64,000 nucleotides of DNA, from NCBI RefSeq assembly GCF_017562075.2, contig NC_054083.1, positions 8,004,768-8,068,767 on the forward strand, written 5' to 3'. The notes below the pieces were generated by a model that did no database searches, had not been told where the DNA came from, and was given only the letters and a program-made list of their open reading frames with translations. This stretch comes from Anopheles merus (taxonomy: Eukaryota; Arthropoda; Insecta; Diptera; Culicidae). This document shows, one piece after another, positions 44,892-56,728 of this stretch. Numbering within the stretch: position 1 is the first letter of the stretch; every line of letters begins with the position of its first letter. A program made the translations under genes and the position numbers.

Positions 44892-46862
44892 GCTCGTTTA
44901 ATCGCCTCTTCTTCTGTATCGCAGCTATCAAAATAATCATCCATGTATGTTTTCCCTTTTATGGCTGCAGCCGACTCAGGGAACTCAGTTGCATTTTCTT
45001 GCGCATTTCTATGCATGACATACTGTGCGGAGCAGGGTGAGCAAGATGCGCCGAAGGTCGCGATATCCATCATGTATATTGAAGGTCAGACCGAAACAGG
45101 AACCTTTGTGCGTGCTTGTCCTCTTCACGAATTTTTATCTGGTGGAACATTTTTTCGATGTCCCCGCCAATGGCCACTCGTCATTCTCTAAATTGGCTTA
45201 AGACACTCGGGAGCGTTACTAGTAGGTCTGGTCCTTTAAGTAGAAATGAGTTTAACGATACTCCGTTTACTTACGCCGCTGCATCCCAAACTAAACGTTT
45301 TTTGTTGGGTTTACGCGGGTGTCCTACGACGTTCAATGGTAGATACCATACCCGGGAGGGGTTTGCTCCATGCATTTCCTGCTTTGTTGCCTTATGTGCG
45401 AATCCCATGTCTAGATATTGCTGAATTTGTTGGTAAACGTTCTGTCGCAGTTCTGGATCATTTGACAGCTTTCTTTCGAGACTTTGCAAGCGCTTTACAG
45501 CCATTGGGTAACTGTCAAGGAACACCACTTCATCTGTGTTCCATAATGGCCCTGTTACGAACCTCTCATCTTGACGTTTAGTGGTAGTCTCAAGCAAATG
45601 TCTGGCCCTAGCTATCTCACTTTTTTCAGGCAACGCGTTAAATTTAACACCAACCTCTTCTAACGTGAAATAATCACGGAGCAGCGTGTTCAGGTCTCCG
45701 TCGCTGTCTTTAGTGTCGCGTTGCACCGCATTGTCGGGTTGTACCGGACTAATATGCTGCATCAAGACGCCGCTCGTCGTGTTGTTGTACGGTCCGTACA
45801 CAGCCCATCCGAGAGGGCTCCTCACAGCGACCGGCTCGCCAGCCTGCCCCGTCCGGGTTTCCAGTGGTGTAAGCAGCTCCATATGTTGCAGCCCGATCAA
45901 TAACTTTGGCTCAGCTTTCAGAAACGATGGGATCGGCAGCTTCTGAAAGTGAGAAAAGTTATTTGTTAGAATTTTGCGGTTGAGTTCTTGCTTCGGTAGA
46001 CTTAGCTTTTCGACCGTACGAGCGCCGGAAAGCTCGTAACGTCTATCGTCGCCTCGCGCTGAAATCTGCACGTTTACTCGCTGTGATGCATTTTCCTTTC
46101 TCGTCACATCAAATGTCCAGCTTAGTTCCAATGGCTCTGATCTTCCGCTTACGCCAAGGGTGTTGGCAAGACTGGTTTCCATCAAGGTTAAGGATGAACC
46201 TTCATCCAGGAAAGCCAGAGTCTCTACACTTTTCGGTCCATGATGCACAACGACTTGTACGATTCGGAACAGCACACCAGCCTTTGTTGTACCGTTATGG
46301 GCCAGTAGTTCTGCACAATGTGTCGCTGACGGCAAATGTAGCAATGCTTTATGGCGAGCCTCGCACCCGTTTATCTCGCATCGAAATCGCGATAAGCAAC
46401 GTCGTAGCCCATGTTGATTAAGGCACAGCTTGCATAATCCATGCCGATCTACTACATCCAAACGATTCTGCACATTCATTTTTCGGAACTCTTGACAGTT
46501 CCTCACACGATGACCTGTATCGCCACACGCAGGACATTTTCGTTCTTGCCAGGGGTAACGTCGTGGTTGCGCCAGGGTTCCCCTTTCAATAGCATCAGTG
46601 TGGTGGTGTGTTCGATAGCGAGGAGGAGAAGGGTTTGTGGGTTGTTGTGGAGTGTAATTGCACACTTCGCAGGCATGCTCCATCAATTCATCCATGAACT
46701 CACCAAATTGTTGCATGCTGATATGTGGAAGACCGCATTTGTAACGCGACCACTCCAGTCTCCTTGATGCTGGGAGTTTCTCTACTAGTTCTCCTAGTAT
46801 TGCTGGGTTCTGTAGGTGGTCTTCTAAATCTCGCGAAAATACAAGTGTGAAAGAAAAAACTT
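44892..46862 (-). pseudogene. BEL/Pao gag C-terminus, protease and RT
   Basis: Read from the 5' LTR. 46862-45271 is open: the Gag C-terminal helix region (LEDHLQNPAILGELVEKLPA), CCHC-type knuckles CPACGDTGHRVRNC and CKLCLNQHGLRRC, then the aspartic protease with FLDEGSSLTLM, and the start of RT (SRVWYLPLNVV, KRLVWDAAA). A TAA at 45271-45273 follows. The RT core then continues in other frames (DIEKMFHQIKIREED near 45150, FGASCSPCSAQYVMHRNA and catalytic YMDDYFDS near 45050-44930), reaching the SINE. A Gag N-terminus is absent because the LTR joins directly to this segment. The open frame seems to start inside the LTR but only from a TTG. Confidence 0.85.
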
Positions 46863-47232
46863 TGTTACTTCGGTAACAATTTCTTTCCGGGTGTTTAAAT
46901 AAGAAAGTGATCTTTAACGTTTGATTCAAATTCTGTATTTTTAACTTGTCCGGTCACACTCGTATTTGCTACTGGTAATAGTTTCGCGCCGTTTCCTGTC
47001 TATGCCCTAATGCTCGACCTATACGGGGTGTATGACCGGACGCTGGATCTCATCTCCTCATCTCTTTCGCAATTTATATGTTTGTCTCTTTCAGTTGACA
47101 ACAACCTTTACGCCACCTAGCGGCACCTTTTCTTACTTGGTTTATCTAAATCTCTTGGCCGCTAGGTGACAGCAGTTGTGTTGTTTACATTTTTCACGCA
47201 GCCAACACAGTCAACACAAAAACGTGCTAACA
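46863..47232 (-). repeat. BEL/Pao 5' LTR
   Basis: 370 bp. The differences from the 3' LTR are about ten substitutions and a one-base T-run change, which dates it as older than the Gypsy insertion in this window. Confidence 0.92.
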
Positions 47233-48060
47233 AAGCACTTGTGGAACCGCTCGACGTTGGATGCAACGAGAAATCCCCTACAGATGCGCCTAATGTTGAA
47301 GCTACACCTGTCGACGTGGACGGATTTAAACACCTTAAATTCGTTCCACGAGGACCTTAAAATCGTTTAAACAACTTAAAATCGTGCCACGAGGAAGGCT
47401 AGCTGCCAGCGTGGCAATATCGGGTGAACTTTGCTCAGGTGCTTTGGACGAGTCGCGCCCGGCTGTACACAAATCGTCGTGGCGTCAGGAAGACTTTCTG
47501 CGAAAGAATATTCTACCATGTTTGACGATACTGCTGTGTATAATGCTGGCGACATCAACGGTTCAAGCCCTGTTGTAATTACACCCTCTACTTCACTAGT
47601 TGAGGTCAGATATTGTTCCGTAGTACCACTATTTGTTCTAGTCGCAAATGACGGTATCATAGACAAGCCCTGGTTCGATGTTAAAGGCTTTGAAGCCTGG
47701 GTAGTAGCATGCGTAGAAATCTGTTCCGACACGTTAAAAAGTCAAACTGCCTTACCGGGGCCACGTGTCAATTCTGCGGCCGATAGAATATGATTTTGAA
47801 CTTTACTACACGAAGCAACACTCGAACTAGGCGCGGACGTATCTTATACGGGCAGCTCTGCAACCTGTTCCAACCGTGGTAGATCATTCATCATTTAGAT
47901 CATTCTGCCGTTTTTGGCAGATGGAACCTGAGCGTTGCTTGCGTGGCAAGGATATCCAAGGCCGACATTAAATGGATTGTACTTTGCGCACCTTGATTAC
48001 TCGTTACCATAAGGCGCGCGTGTTTAGCCGACGTCGACATCTGCAATTTGAAAAGGTACA
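47233..48060 (-). other. Possible decayed gene of unknown family
   Basis: Two minus-strand frames. 48060-47919 starts ATGTCGACGTCG right after a plausible TTTTCAAATTGCAG acceptor and encodes about 46 residues (SAKHARLMV...LDILATQATLRFHLPK) before TGA. 47732-47376 encodes 118 residues rich in Ser/Thr (PSFATRTNSGTTEQYLTST). I recognise neither; they could be the N-terminal Gag of another LTR element. Short direct repeats ACCTTAAAATCGT/ACTTAAAATCGTGCCACGAGG lie at about 47340-47397. Confidence 0.25.
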
Positions 48061-48429
48061 TTGAAATCCACTTCATCTTATGCTTCTTACTAATATTTGT
48101 TTTAACGTGTCACATAACTCACATTGTTCGTTTTTCTTCACAAGCTCGATACAATAATCGCTTAACTGGTCGAAACAAACAAACTGTAACGAATGCGGAC
48201 TGAAATTTCGAACGAATACAAATCACGAAAGGTAACCACACTTTTGTTTTTCACATATTAACACATTAAATCACTTGCCTGTATTTTAATATAAACTATC
48301 AACTAGTTTTGTTTGTTTCAGGATCTTCTACGCACTAAACGATGTTGTCGGTAACGAAATGCAAACAAATGTGAAATGACAGCTGAAATAAATCAGCTTA
48401 ATTGACAGCTGAAATAACAGCTGTTTTGT

Positions 48430-48880
48430 ATCGCGAGAGCACCCCGTGTAATTTGAAGGCTGCGTGCGCTTACTCTTAGTTCGTTAACACTCTGGGCGCT
48501 GGCATTTTGCATCAGCTTTCTGCAGAGAAAACAGTACAAGATAAGAGAGCGATGAGAGCGTTTCATTGGCTTACGATCGTTCACTCTCTTTCCGATCCTC
48601 GCATACGATGCCGCTTCGGCAATATGCACTCTCTCTTTCTTCCCGCTGCAATGCGCTCTGCTGAGAGTTGCTGAGAGACCAATCACAGAGAAAAGGAGTG
48701 AACAAAGCTGTGATTCCAAAGCGAGCCACACAGCGCCCAGAGTGTTAAAAAACAACTGCCATTCGACTATGGCGGACAATACGAATTCGACCGAACCCCT
48801 TCTCCCTGTTTCTACATGCCCCTCGCCTGTAAATTTCGCTATCTTTGCCTGTCGGGATGCAAACAGTGTAAGCAGTGGAA
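48430..48880. repeat. Dispersed repeat shared with 7.77-7.99 kb
   Basis: Shares ACCCCGTGTAATTTGAAGGC-type and CCCCTCGCCTGTAAATTTCG stretches with 7.77-7.99 kb. It is interrupted by a TTAA-flanked MITE. The 190-codon minus-strand frame over it (48393-48965) crosses the MITE and is therefore not a gene. Confidence 0.55.
48484..48748. mobile_element. TTAA-flanked MITE (piggyBac-like), 257 bp
   Basis: Perfect 14-bp inverted ends CACTCTGGGCGCTG (48488-48501) and CAGCGCCCAGAGTG (48731-48744), each bounded by TTAA (48484-48487, 48745-48748). The interior is rich in GAGAG/CTCTC and non-coding. It inserted into the dispersed repeat at 48430-48880. Confidence 0.85.
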
Positions 48881-49619
48881 TCATTTCGACTGCGCTAACG
48901 TATCGTGGAGTGTTAAACACGAAAGGTTTATGGTTTATGGTGGTTTTATGAAAAGTGCGGATCAAAGGAGGGTCCCGAGGATTCTAAAATGAGCCGCGCA
49001 TAAGGAAAGGGGGAAATGGCTTCCGGCAGTAAGCCTTAGGAAAGCAACAACTTGCATGCATCCAATTGAGAAGCCGGCCACTGTACCACCTGCCGCATTC
49101 ACACCTCACCAACGTAAAACCCATACGTAAAGCGGGTCAAACGTCCAGCATAAGGCCATATGCTTCGTCGCTTCGAACGGCATTAGAAAAATTGGTGACA
49201 GAGCAAAATTAAACGGTGAATCGAACGGTGAATATTAGAAGAGCAGAAGATTATGGCTGCTAGACATTAAGAAATGTGGAGAAATGATCGAGAAAATGAT
49301 CAAGTTGGCCACGCGTCACATGCTCGGCAGGAGGTAGTGAGTATGCGTCTTCTGTTTCGGAAGTCAGTGGTTAAGCAAAATCGATAGAATGGCTGCACAA
49401 GCAATGGTTTTTTTTCCCCGGACGTCAACTTTACCCTGCACCCGCGGGATAAAAGGATGCAAGAGTTGTCGCTAGCTGGCAACACTACGAAACTAACGGT
49501 GGACCAGATCGCAGCGAAGCAGACGTGACCTAAAAAACTGCCGACATTCTCAGACACACCAAGGGGCTTGCCAAAATTTTACATTAGCTAAGTGGAATCC
49601 ATGCAGCCGTATGTGGGTT

Positions 49620-49905
49620 GTCCCACGTGGAAAATCTAGTCAGGCTGGAGGAATGTTTGACAGCGAGAGCGCGTGAGGTTGTCGAAGGCTAGTTTGAATT
49701 ACCTCAATCTGTACTGTTAATCATAAAAACGCTACAACGATTATTCGGCAAGCCACCGTTTGTAACCAAGGACATGTTAGCGAAAATTCACCAAGTGCCA
49801 ACACCAGAGCCGAAACGATTGGATAAGTTAAATTCTTTCGGCTTAGCGATACAACACTTGTGTATTAAACTGAGCTCACCAGATAGAAAACTATTGGCAC
49901 GATAT
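49620..49905 (+). pseudogene. BEL/Pao gag relic
   Basis: Plus-strand frame (one TAG) reads LEECLTARAREVVEG, stop, FELPQSVLLIIKTLQRLFGKPPFVTKDMLAKIHQVPTPEPK and so on. This fits the BEL/Pao Gag pattern LxxxLxGxAxExV...IIxxLxxxFGxPxxI. The region upstream (48965-49620) shows only scattered possible continuation and nothing I can name. Confidence 0.6.
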
Positions 49906-49939
49906 CGACCTCGTGTGGATTAGCCACGCGAGTGTGGAT

Positions 49940-50150
49940 AACAATAACGAGCTGTCAAGGACAGCTCGAATAATGTAGTAGAAAAACACCAGATGGCGCT
50001 GTTAGACAGAAAAGGACAGAAGGATAACCCTTTAGGCGAGACAACAAACGTATAAAAAATAGTGCCAATTAGAACAAAGTTCGGCAGCGGTCGCGAAACA
50101 GGTTCATGTGAGGTCGAGACTGATCAGCTGGTCGAGAATAGGCGCCACTG
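49940..50150 (+). mobile_element. LTR-like block with PBS-like GGCGCC
   Basis: Same ordered patches as 10868-11340. It includes a perfect 9-bp hairpin CGAGCTGTC/GACAGCTCG (about 49942-49962), CCAGATGGCGCT and the terminal GGCGCC (about 50140). Probably the 5' LTR and primer-binding site of the BEL/Pao relic that follows. The boundaries are approximate. Confidence 0.4.
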
Positions 50151-50207
50151 AGAAAGAAAGTAGCAAAAGTGGCAAAATTCCAAAGAAGACAGACTAATTC
50201 GCGCTTA

Positions 50208-50411
50208 CTAACACCGCTTTTCGCTTGCCAAAACTTGCGTGGCTGCCATATCCCGATTTTGGCTGGCCTTATCCGCCATTAGCCGCTCACTCTTGGGTCG
50301 AGTAACTTTGGCTGTTGCCGTGGTAGCGGCCTTTTCTCCCACATCACTCCGTACTTGCGGTGTATTATCGCGGTCAGTCGCTGCACCGGTGATTTTCATC
50401 GCTTGCTGGGA
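50208..50411 (-). other. Small minus-strand open frame, unrecognised
   Basis: 67 residues from ATG 50411 (MSQQAMKITGAATDRDNTPQ...), Ala/Thr/Lys-rich and without a known motif. It lies against the direction of the surrounding BEL relic. It may be a remnant of a Gag N-terminus or chance. Confidence 0.2.
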
Positions 50412-50839
50412 CATTTTCTCGGATGCACTAACACTCAAAAAATATCACTCCCGGCACTTTGATTTTGGACATTTGCGATAAAGGTCTTTGCACTTATTGC
50501 AACAAAAAACTTTTTTAAAGCTTGTTAGTCGAACTAGTCGCGTAACGATATAGTAATCACTTTTTCATATGAATCAAAAATGTTTAAAAACAACGAGTGT
50601 CACTTTGGGTGGAAAATTTATGTTATCGCGGTTTTTGTACACCTTTAAAAAGTTTCTAACTTATCTCGTTCCCTGTCGTGATGCTACTATTGAAATCGCG
50701 ATGGCGAGGAAGCCGATTCCTGATCCTGAGATCATTCGTCATCCTTGTACCCGAACCCGTTACAGTGCCCTCTGTAGGTGAGATTGTGGAATCTCTCGCA
50801 ATCGCAAGTGCTGAATTTTTGGCTGCCAGCTGCGGTGAC

Positions 50840-53200
50840 AGTTCTACTCTATTTGTTTACGACTCGCAGCAACAAAAAACACTACTTGCCAAACCATAAG
50901 CTGCTGGAGGAACCAGTTGAAAAGCTACCGACTTCAAGACGACTTGAGTGGGTTAACTACAAATTTTAAAATTCATGGAACAATTGGTGGAAAAGGCAAG
51001 TGAGGTGACCACCTACACTCCATCTAAGACTCGAATGATGAGAAATCAACAACGATCACACATTTTTGTGCACTGAGAAGAAGTTATCGCCAACGGTCCG
51101 GCGATTCCTGATTCAGAAACCCCTACTAACGCCAGACAAGGTAACTTCAACAGCATGCCCAATTGCTTGCTTTGTAAAAACCCAGCTCATCGGGTCAAAA
51201 CTTGTGCAAGCTTGCAGCACCTGCCAATAGAAGACCGCCTGCTGACTGTGAGGAAACTAAGACTGTGCTACAACTGCTTGGAAAACCATGGCACTAATAC
51301 ATGGTTTTACAATCGAGATCCTCATGCGAAGTCTTAGGTTGCCGTGAACAACACCATACACTACTACATAACCCAAACCCTGCGCGTGGTCCTAAACCTC
51401 CGACAACGGTAGCTGAGTGTTGTGTTCATCGAATGAAGCAGATACCCACAGACATACTCCTCCGGATCGTGCCTGTTTCAGTACACAATGGCCCAATGAA
51501 CATAAAAAAATTGGCGTTCCTGGATGAAGGATCGTCACTTACGCATGTGGAAACCGCCCTAGCTGCTGGAACTACACTGGACTTCTAACGTTGCCAGAAA
51601 GGAAATTACATCACAACGTGTCAGCATGACACATCATCACAGCATGTCTCATCTGCAATGAGGCATGAGCGTTGCTATTCAATAGTCAACAAGCTAAGCC
51701 TTCCCCCGTATGATAGAAAAATGCACACACTGATAAGTAACCTTAACTATGTACAGGATGTCCAGGTCCACACCCACGATGATCCATTGCCACAACTGCT
51801 GATAGCTGTCTTAGACCTAATCAAACCCCTAGAAAAGTAGCTTTCGGGATAGACATTAAGCAAATGTTTCATCGAATTCGTATTAGAAAAGAGCACACTC
51901 ACTCACAACGATTCCTCTTTAGAATCGACAAAAATGAATCGCCTACAGTGTTCATAATGGACGTAGCAACATTCGGAACCACCTGCTTGCCATGCTCAGC
52001 CCAATATGTGATGCGCAAAAATGTGGAAGAGCATGCAAAAGAGTCAACACATATATGATCGATTACTATGATAGTTACGATACGATAGAAGAAGCTATGC
52101 AACGGGTGTAGGTGGTGAAATATAACACGGGCAAGCCGGGTCCAACATGAGAAATTGAGTGATCTACCAACCGTCTGCCCTTTAAAGTTTAGAAAAATCG
52201 ACTAGTGATTTAAACAAGATTATTAAACTTTGTGCACATGGAACTCTTCGACAGATACGTTACAATTCTAGGAAAGTAGGCATAGCGATCTGAAACCATA
52301 CATAGATGGAATTAAGAAACCAACAAAGCGAATAGTCTTGAGAGCAATCATGAGCCTATTCGAACCGTTGGGATTAGTGGCACTAGTACTAATTTACGGT
52401 AGAATAATGATGCAAGATATATGGCGCGACAACTTAGGGCGGGATCACGAGCTGAACGATGTACAACAACACACCTTCAAACGGTGGACGGGTTTGCTTC
52501 CCGAAATACAAAATGTGAAAATCCCTCGATGGTATTTTAGAAGTGCTGCTCCAAATGCGACCAATGTTGTACAATTACACATATTTTCAGACGCTAGCGA
52601 ACTGGAGTACGGTTGTTCGGCTTACTTTCGAATGCTAACACCCGATGACGTACATCGTGCATTGGTAATGGCACGAAGCAAAGTAGCCCCGCTACAACAC
52701 TAAACTATCCTGAAAATGGAACTACAAGCGGCAATGCTAGGAGCAAGGTTGATGTGCACGATATGTGACAGCCATGACATTAAAAGTGACGTCACGTACA
52801 TTCACACCGACTCAAAAGTAGTACTGTCATGGGTCCGAACACTTACTCGCGAGCTAAAGCAGTTAGTGACATGCCGGGTAGGCAAGATTCTATCTCTATC
52901 TGATCCAAAAGAATGGCGACATGTTTCAATCAAGGTAAATCCTGCCGATTGCCTTGTCAAATGGCGCAAAGACACGGATATCGAAAGCACGACAGAACGG
53001 ACCCCCTTCCGTGTATCTACCTGAGAGCAATTGGCCCGAACAGAGACATAAAGGACACGAATGCACAACGCAAGACGTGTTACTTAACACACCTAGGCCA
53101 TTTCACGACTTCGGAATTTACGGAATTCGGAGGCCATACGAATCGGAAAATACCAATAAATTACGGGAACGAACAAAAAAACTATGAAATACGATCAAAA
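50840..53200 (+). pseudogene. BEL/Pao gag-pol relic, plus strand
   Basis: Second BEL/Pao copy, badly decayed and shortened. In order: LLEEPVEKLPTSRRLEWVNY (about 50897-50960, Gag C-terminus), a zinc knuckle CLLCKNPAHRVKTC (about 51162), protease LAFLDEGSSLTHVE (about 51510-51550) and RT pieces IRIRKEHTHSQRFLFRID and MDVATFGTTCLPCSAQYVM (about 51870-52010). A DYYDSYDTIEEA segment replaces the YMDD-D motif near 52065. Then MSLFEPLGLVALVLIYGRI, HIFSDASELEYGCSAYF, SKVAPLQH, MELQAAMLGARL, HTDSKVVLSWV, VNPADCLVKW (about 52940) and YLPESNWPEQ. The integrase is missing. Many stops and deletions. Confidence 0.8.
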
Positions 53201-53557
53201 AATCGTAGGAACGCACCAAAAATCGTGGGAACTGACCAATAAATCGTGGGAAACCCTGTAATGCCTATTATTGAACCTTATAATCACTTCTGAACCAATA
53301 AATAACAAATGTAAAATCCTTTCCAGTTGTACCCAAAACAGAACAAAGCATGTGAACAATCGCGAACGTTTCGGATATGATTTTGCGTGGGCTGAATATT
53401 TACCGATGTGTTTGAATTTCCAAAGTGCAAGAGAAAGTATATTCATTATGTTGCCCTATTTATAATTTTTCTAAGATTGCCACTCACGCTACTCATCATT
53501 TCCTACCGTGCTCATTCTCACTTGACGAAACTCACTTTCGTCAAGTTATCATTTGAC
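53201..53557. other. Spacer with a perfect hairpin
   Basis: No gene. Just outside the CACTA-like element, CTTGACGAAA and TTTCGTCAAG form a perfect 10-bp stem with a CTCAC loop (53521-53545). Confidence 0.6.
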
Positions 53558-54767
53558 ATCCCGCAGTGCAAGTGACAGAGATTTGCGAGGGCGCGCGAGG
53601 GCTCGCACGCCATACAAGTTCACAACTCCAGAGCCCTCGCAATAAAGAGCTTGCGAGCCTTGGCAGTTTTTGACGGATCATTTTTCATGTCATATGAGCG
53701 AGACAGCTGTATGCCCTGTGTATGGATATCTCTTTCTGGCAAGAAAAAAGCTCCGAAATGCACCTGTGTTGGTGGACAAAATTTAAATGGCCAAAAATTT
53801 GAACACACATACACACACTTTGATAGCAAAAGTGTTGGTGGACAAAATAATATGGTAAAAAGTGATATCACACACATCTTCTCTATCTCTACCATCTTCT
53901 CCCTCGGTGTCTTGTTTCTCCTTTCCTACAACGTAACTCCCTCTAACCGCTTCACGTGTATTGCGCGCGCCGTTCGGTCACTCCCGCATGTACGACAGAT
54001 TATCAACTGATTACGGTAATGTGTATGGGTTATGGTTGTAGCTCTTCATTGGTGGGTTAGTACATATTATATGATGTGTGTTTTTTACGTACCTGTGACC
54101 TTGACGATGCGAGAACCGTTCAAATCTGGAATTGAAGTAATATTTTGCTTAGTTGGTGTGTTCCGTACCGTGCCGTTTGTGTTGAGACCATTCGATTGCC
54201 ATGCGGATCGACGGTTATGAAGCCAATTTCAAACGAGCGTAGATGAATTATATTTTTCGAGCTTGGTTTTTTATTATGCGTCATGTATTATTTTGACCAA
54301 TCTTGAGCCCATGTAATGACTATGAAAGAGTATTCAAAACTAGACAAATGGCTGTAAAAATATACGAATTTCGTATCCTTTATGACATAACCAGGTGACG
54401 TACCACAAACATCCTAATCCACCCCCCCCCCACCCCTTTCCCCATCCCCCAGATTGATCTATATTTTGTTATTGATATTATTGTCTTATCGCGCGCACAG
54501 CAAATTTCACGACACATTTTTTCCAGCTTTTTTTTCACAACAAATTGTGTATTCCCTTTCAAACAGTTGGTAAGTGTTTTTACACATTCTATTTATATGT
54601 TATATGAGTTTCTGTGGGCCGTGGTGGGGGGGGGGGGGGGGTTGGTGTATGCAAATAATTGTCTGATCTGTGTAGGTGTAGCTCGTCCCGTTCAGCACAA
54701 CAATTGCAGGTTATGTGTAGATTACGCTTGTACGCAAATCACCAAAATGTTTTATGCTTTGTAGACT

Positions 54768-56369
<1,602 letters not shown>

Positions 56370-56728
56370 ATGAATTTAAAACTTTAGATGTAGGATTTTT
56401 TTCTTTCTTTATTTAGTCGTACTCTTTCTTTAACAATATTGATATAGATAGTTAGTTAGAATAGTTTTGATGTTTAAGTAATAGCTTTAAATAAAACTAG
56501 AATTAAAATTATATTGCGATACAAACGCAGCGGTTTTTTTTAATAAACGAAACTATCTTTTAAATGATTGTTTTTTGTTTTATTGCGGTTAAAAGCTATA
56601 CTGCATTTTATGAATATCACATAATAGGAACATATCACATATCATTTAATTTATTGACACGAAATCACACATCATGTTGTGTTTCCCTTAGTGCAGTTTT
56701 TTTATTATTATTAGTTTGTGTATCCACT

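Larger units (their letters stand above)
35506..47232 (-). mobile_element. BEL/Pao LTR retrotransposon with four later insertions
   Basis: Minus-strand BEL/Pao element bounded by 370-bp LTRs that differ at roughly ten sites. Coding pieces appear in the expected order from right to left: Gag C-terminus, CCHC, protease, RT, RNase H, integrase and C-terminal DNA-binding part. They are interrupted by a SINE (44683-44891), a CR1 element (37958-42797, itself with a SINE) and a hAT-type element (36140-37491). Removing the insertions leaves about 5.3 kb. The 5' LTR abuts the Gag C-terminal region directly, so the primer-binding site and Gag N-terminus are deleted. The bases outside the LTRs (GTGCA left, AAGCA right) do not match well, so a target duplication is not confirmed. 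Confidence 0.88.

Noticed and set aside
47376..47732. 118-codon Ser/Thr-rich frame as a host gene
   Set aside because: No recognisable domain and it abuts an LTR; kept only as a low-confidence feature.
48393..48965. 190-codon minus-strand open frame
   Set aside because: It runs across a TTAA-flanked MITE and a dispersed repeat and shows no protein motif.
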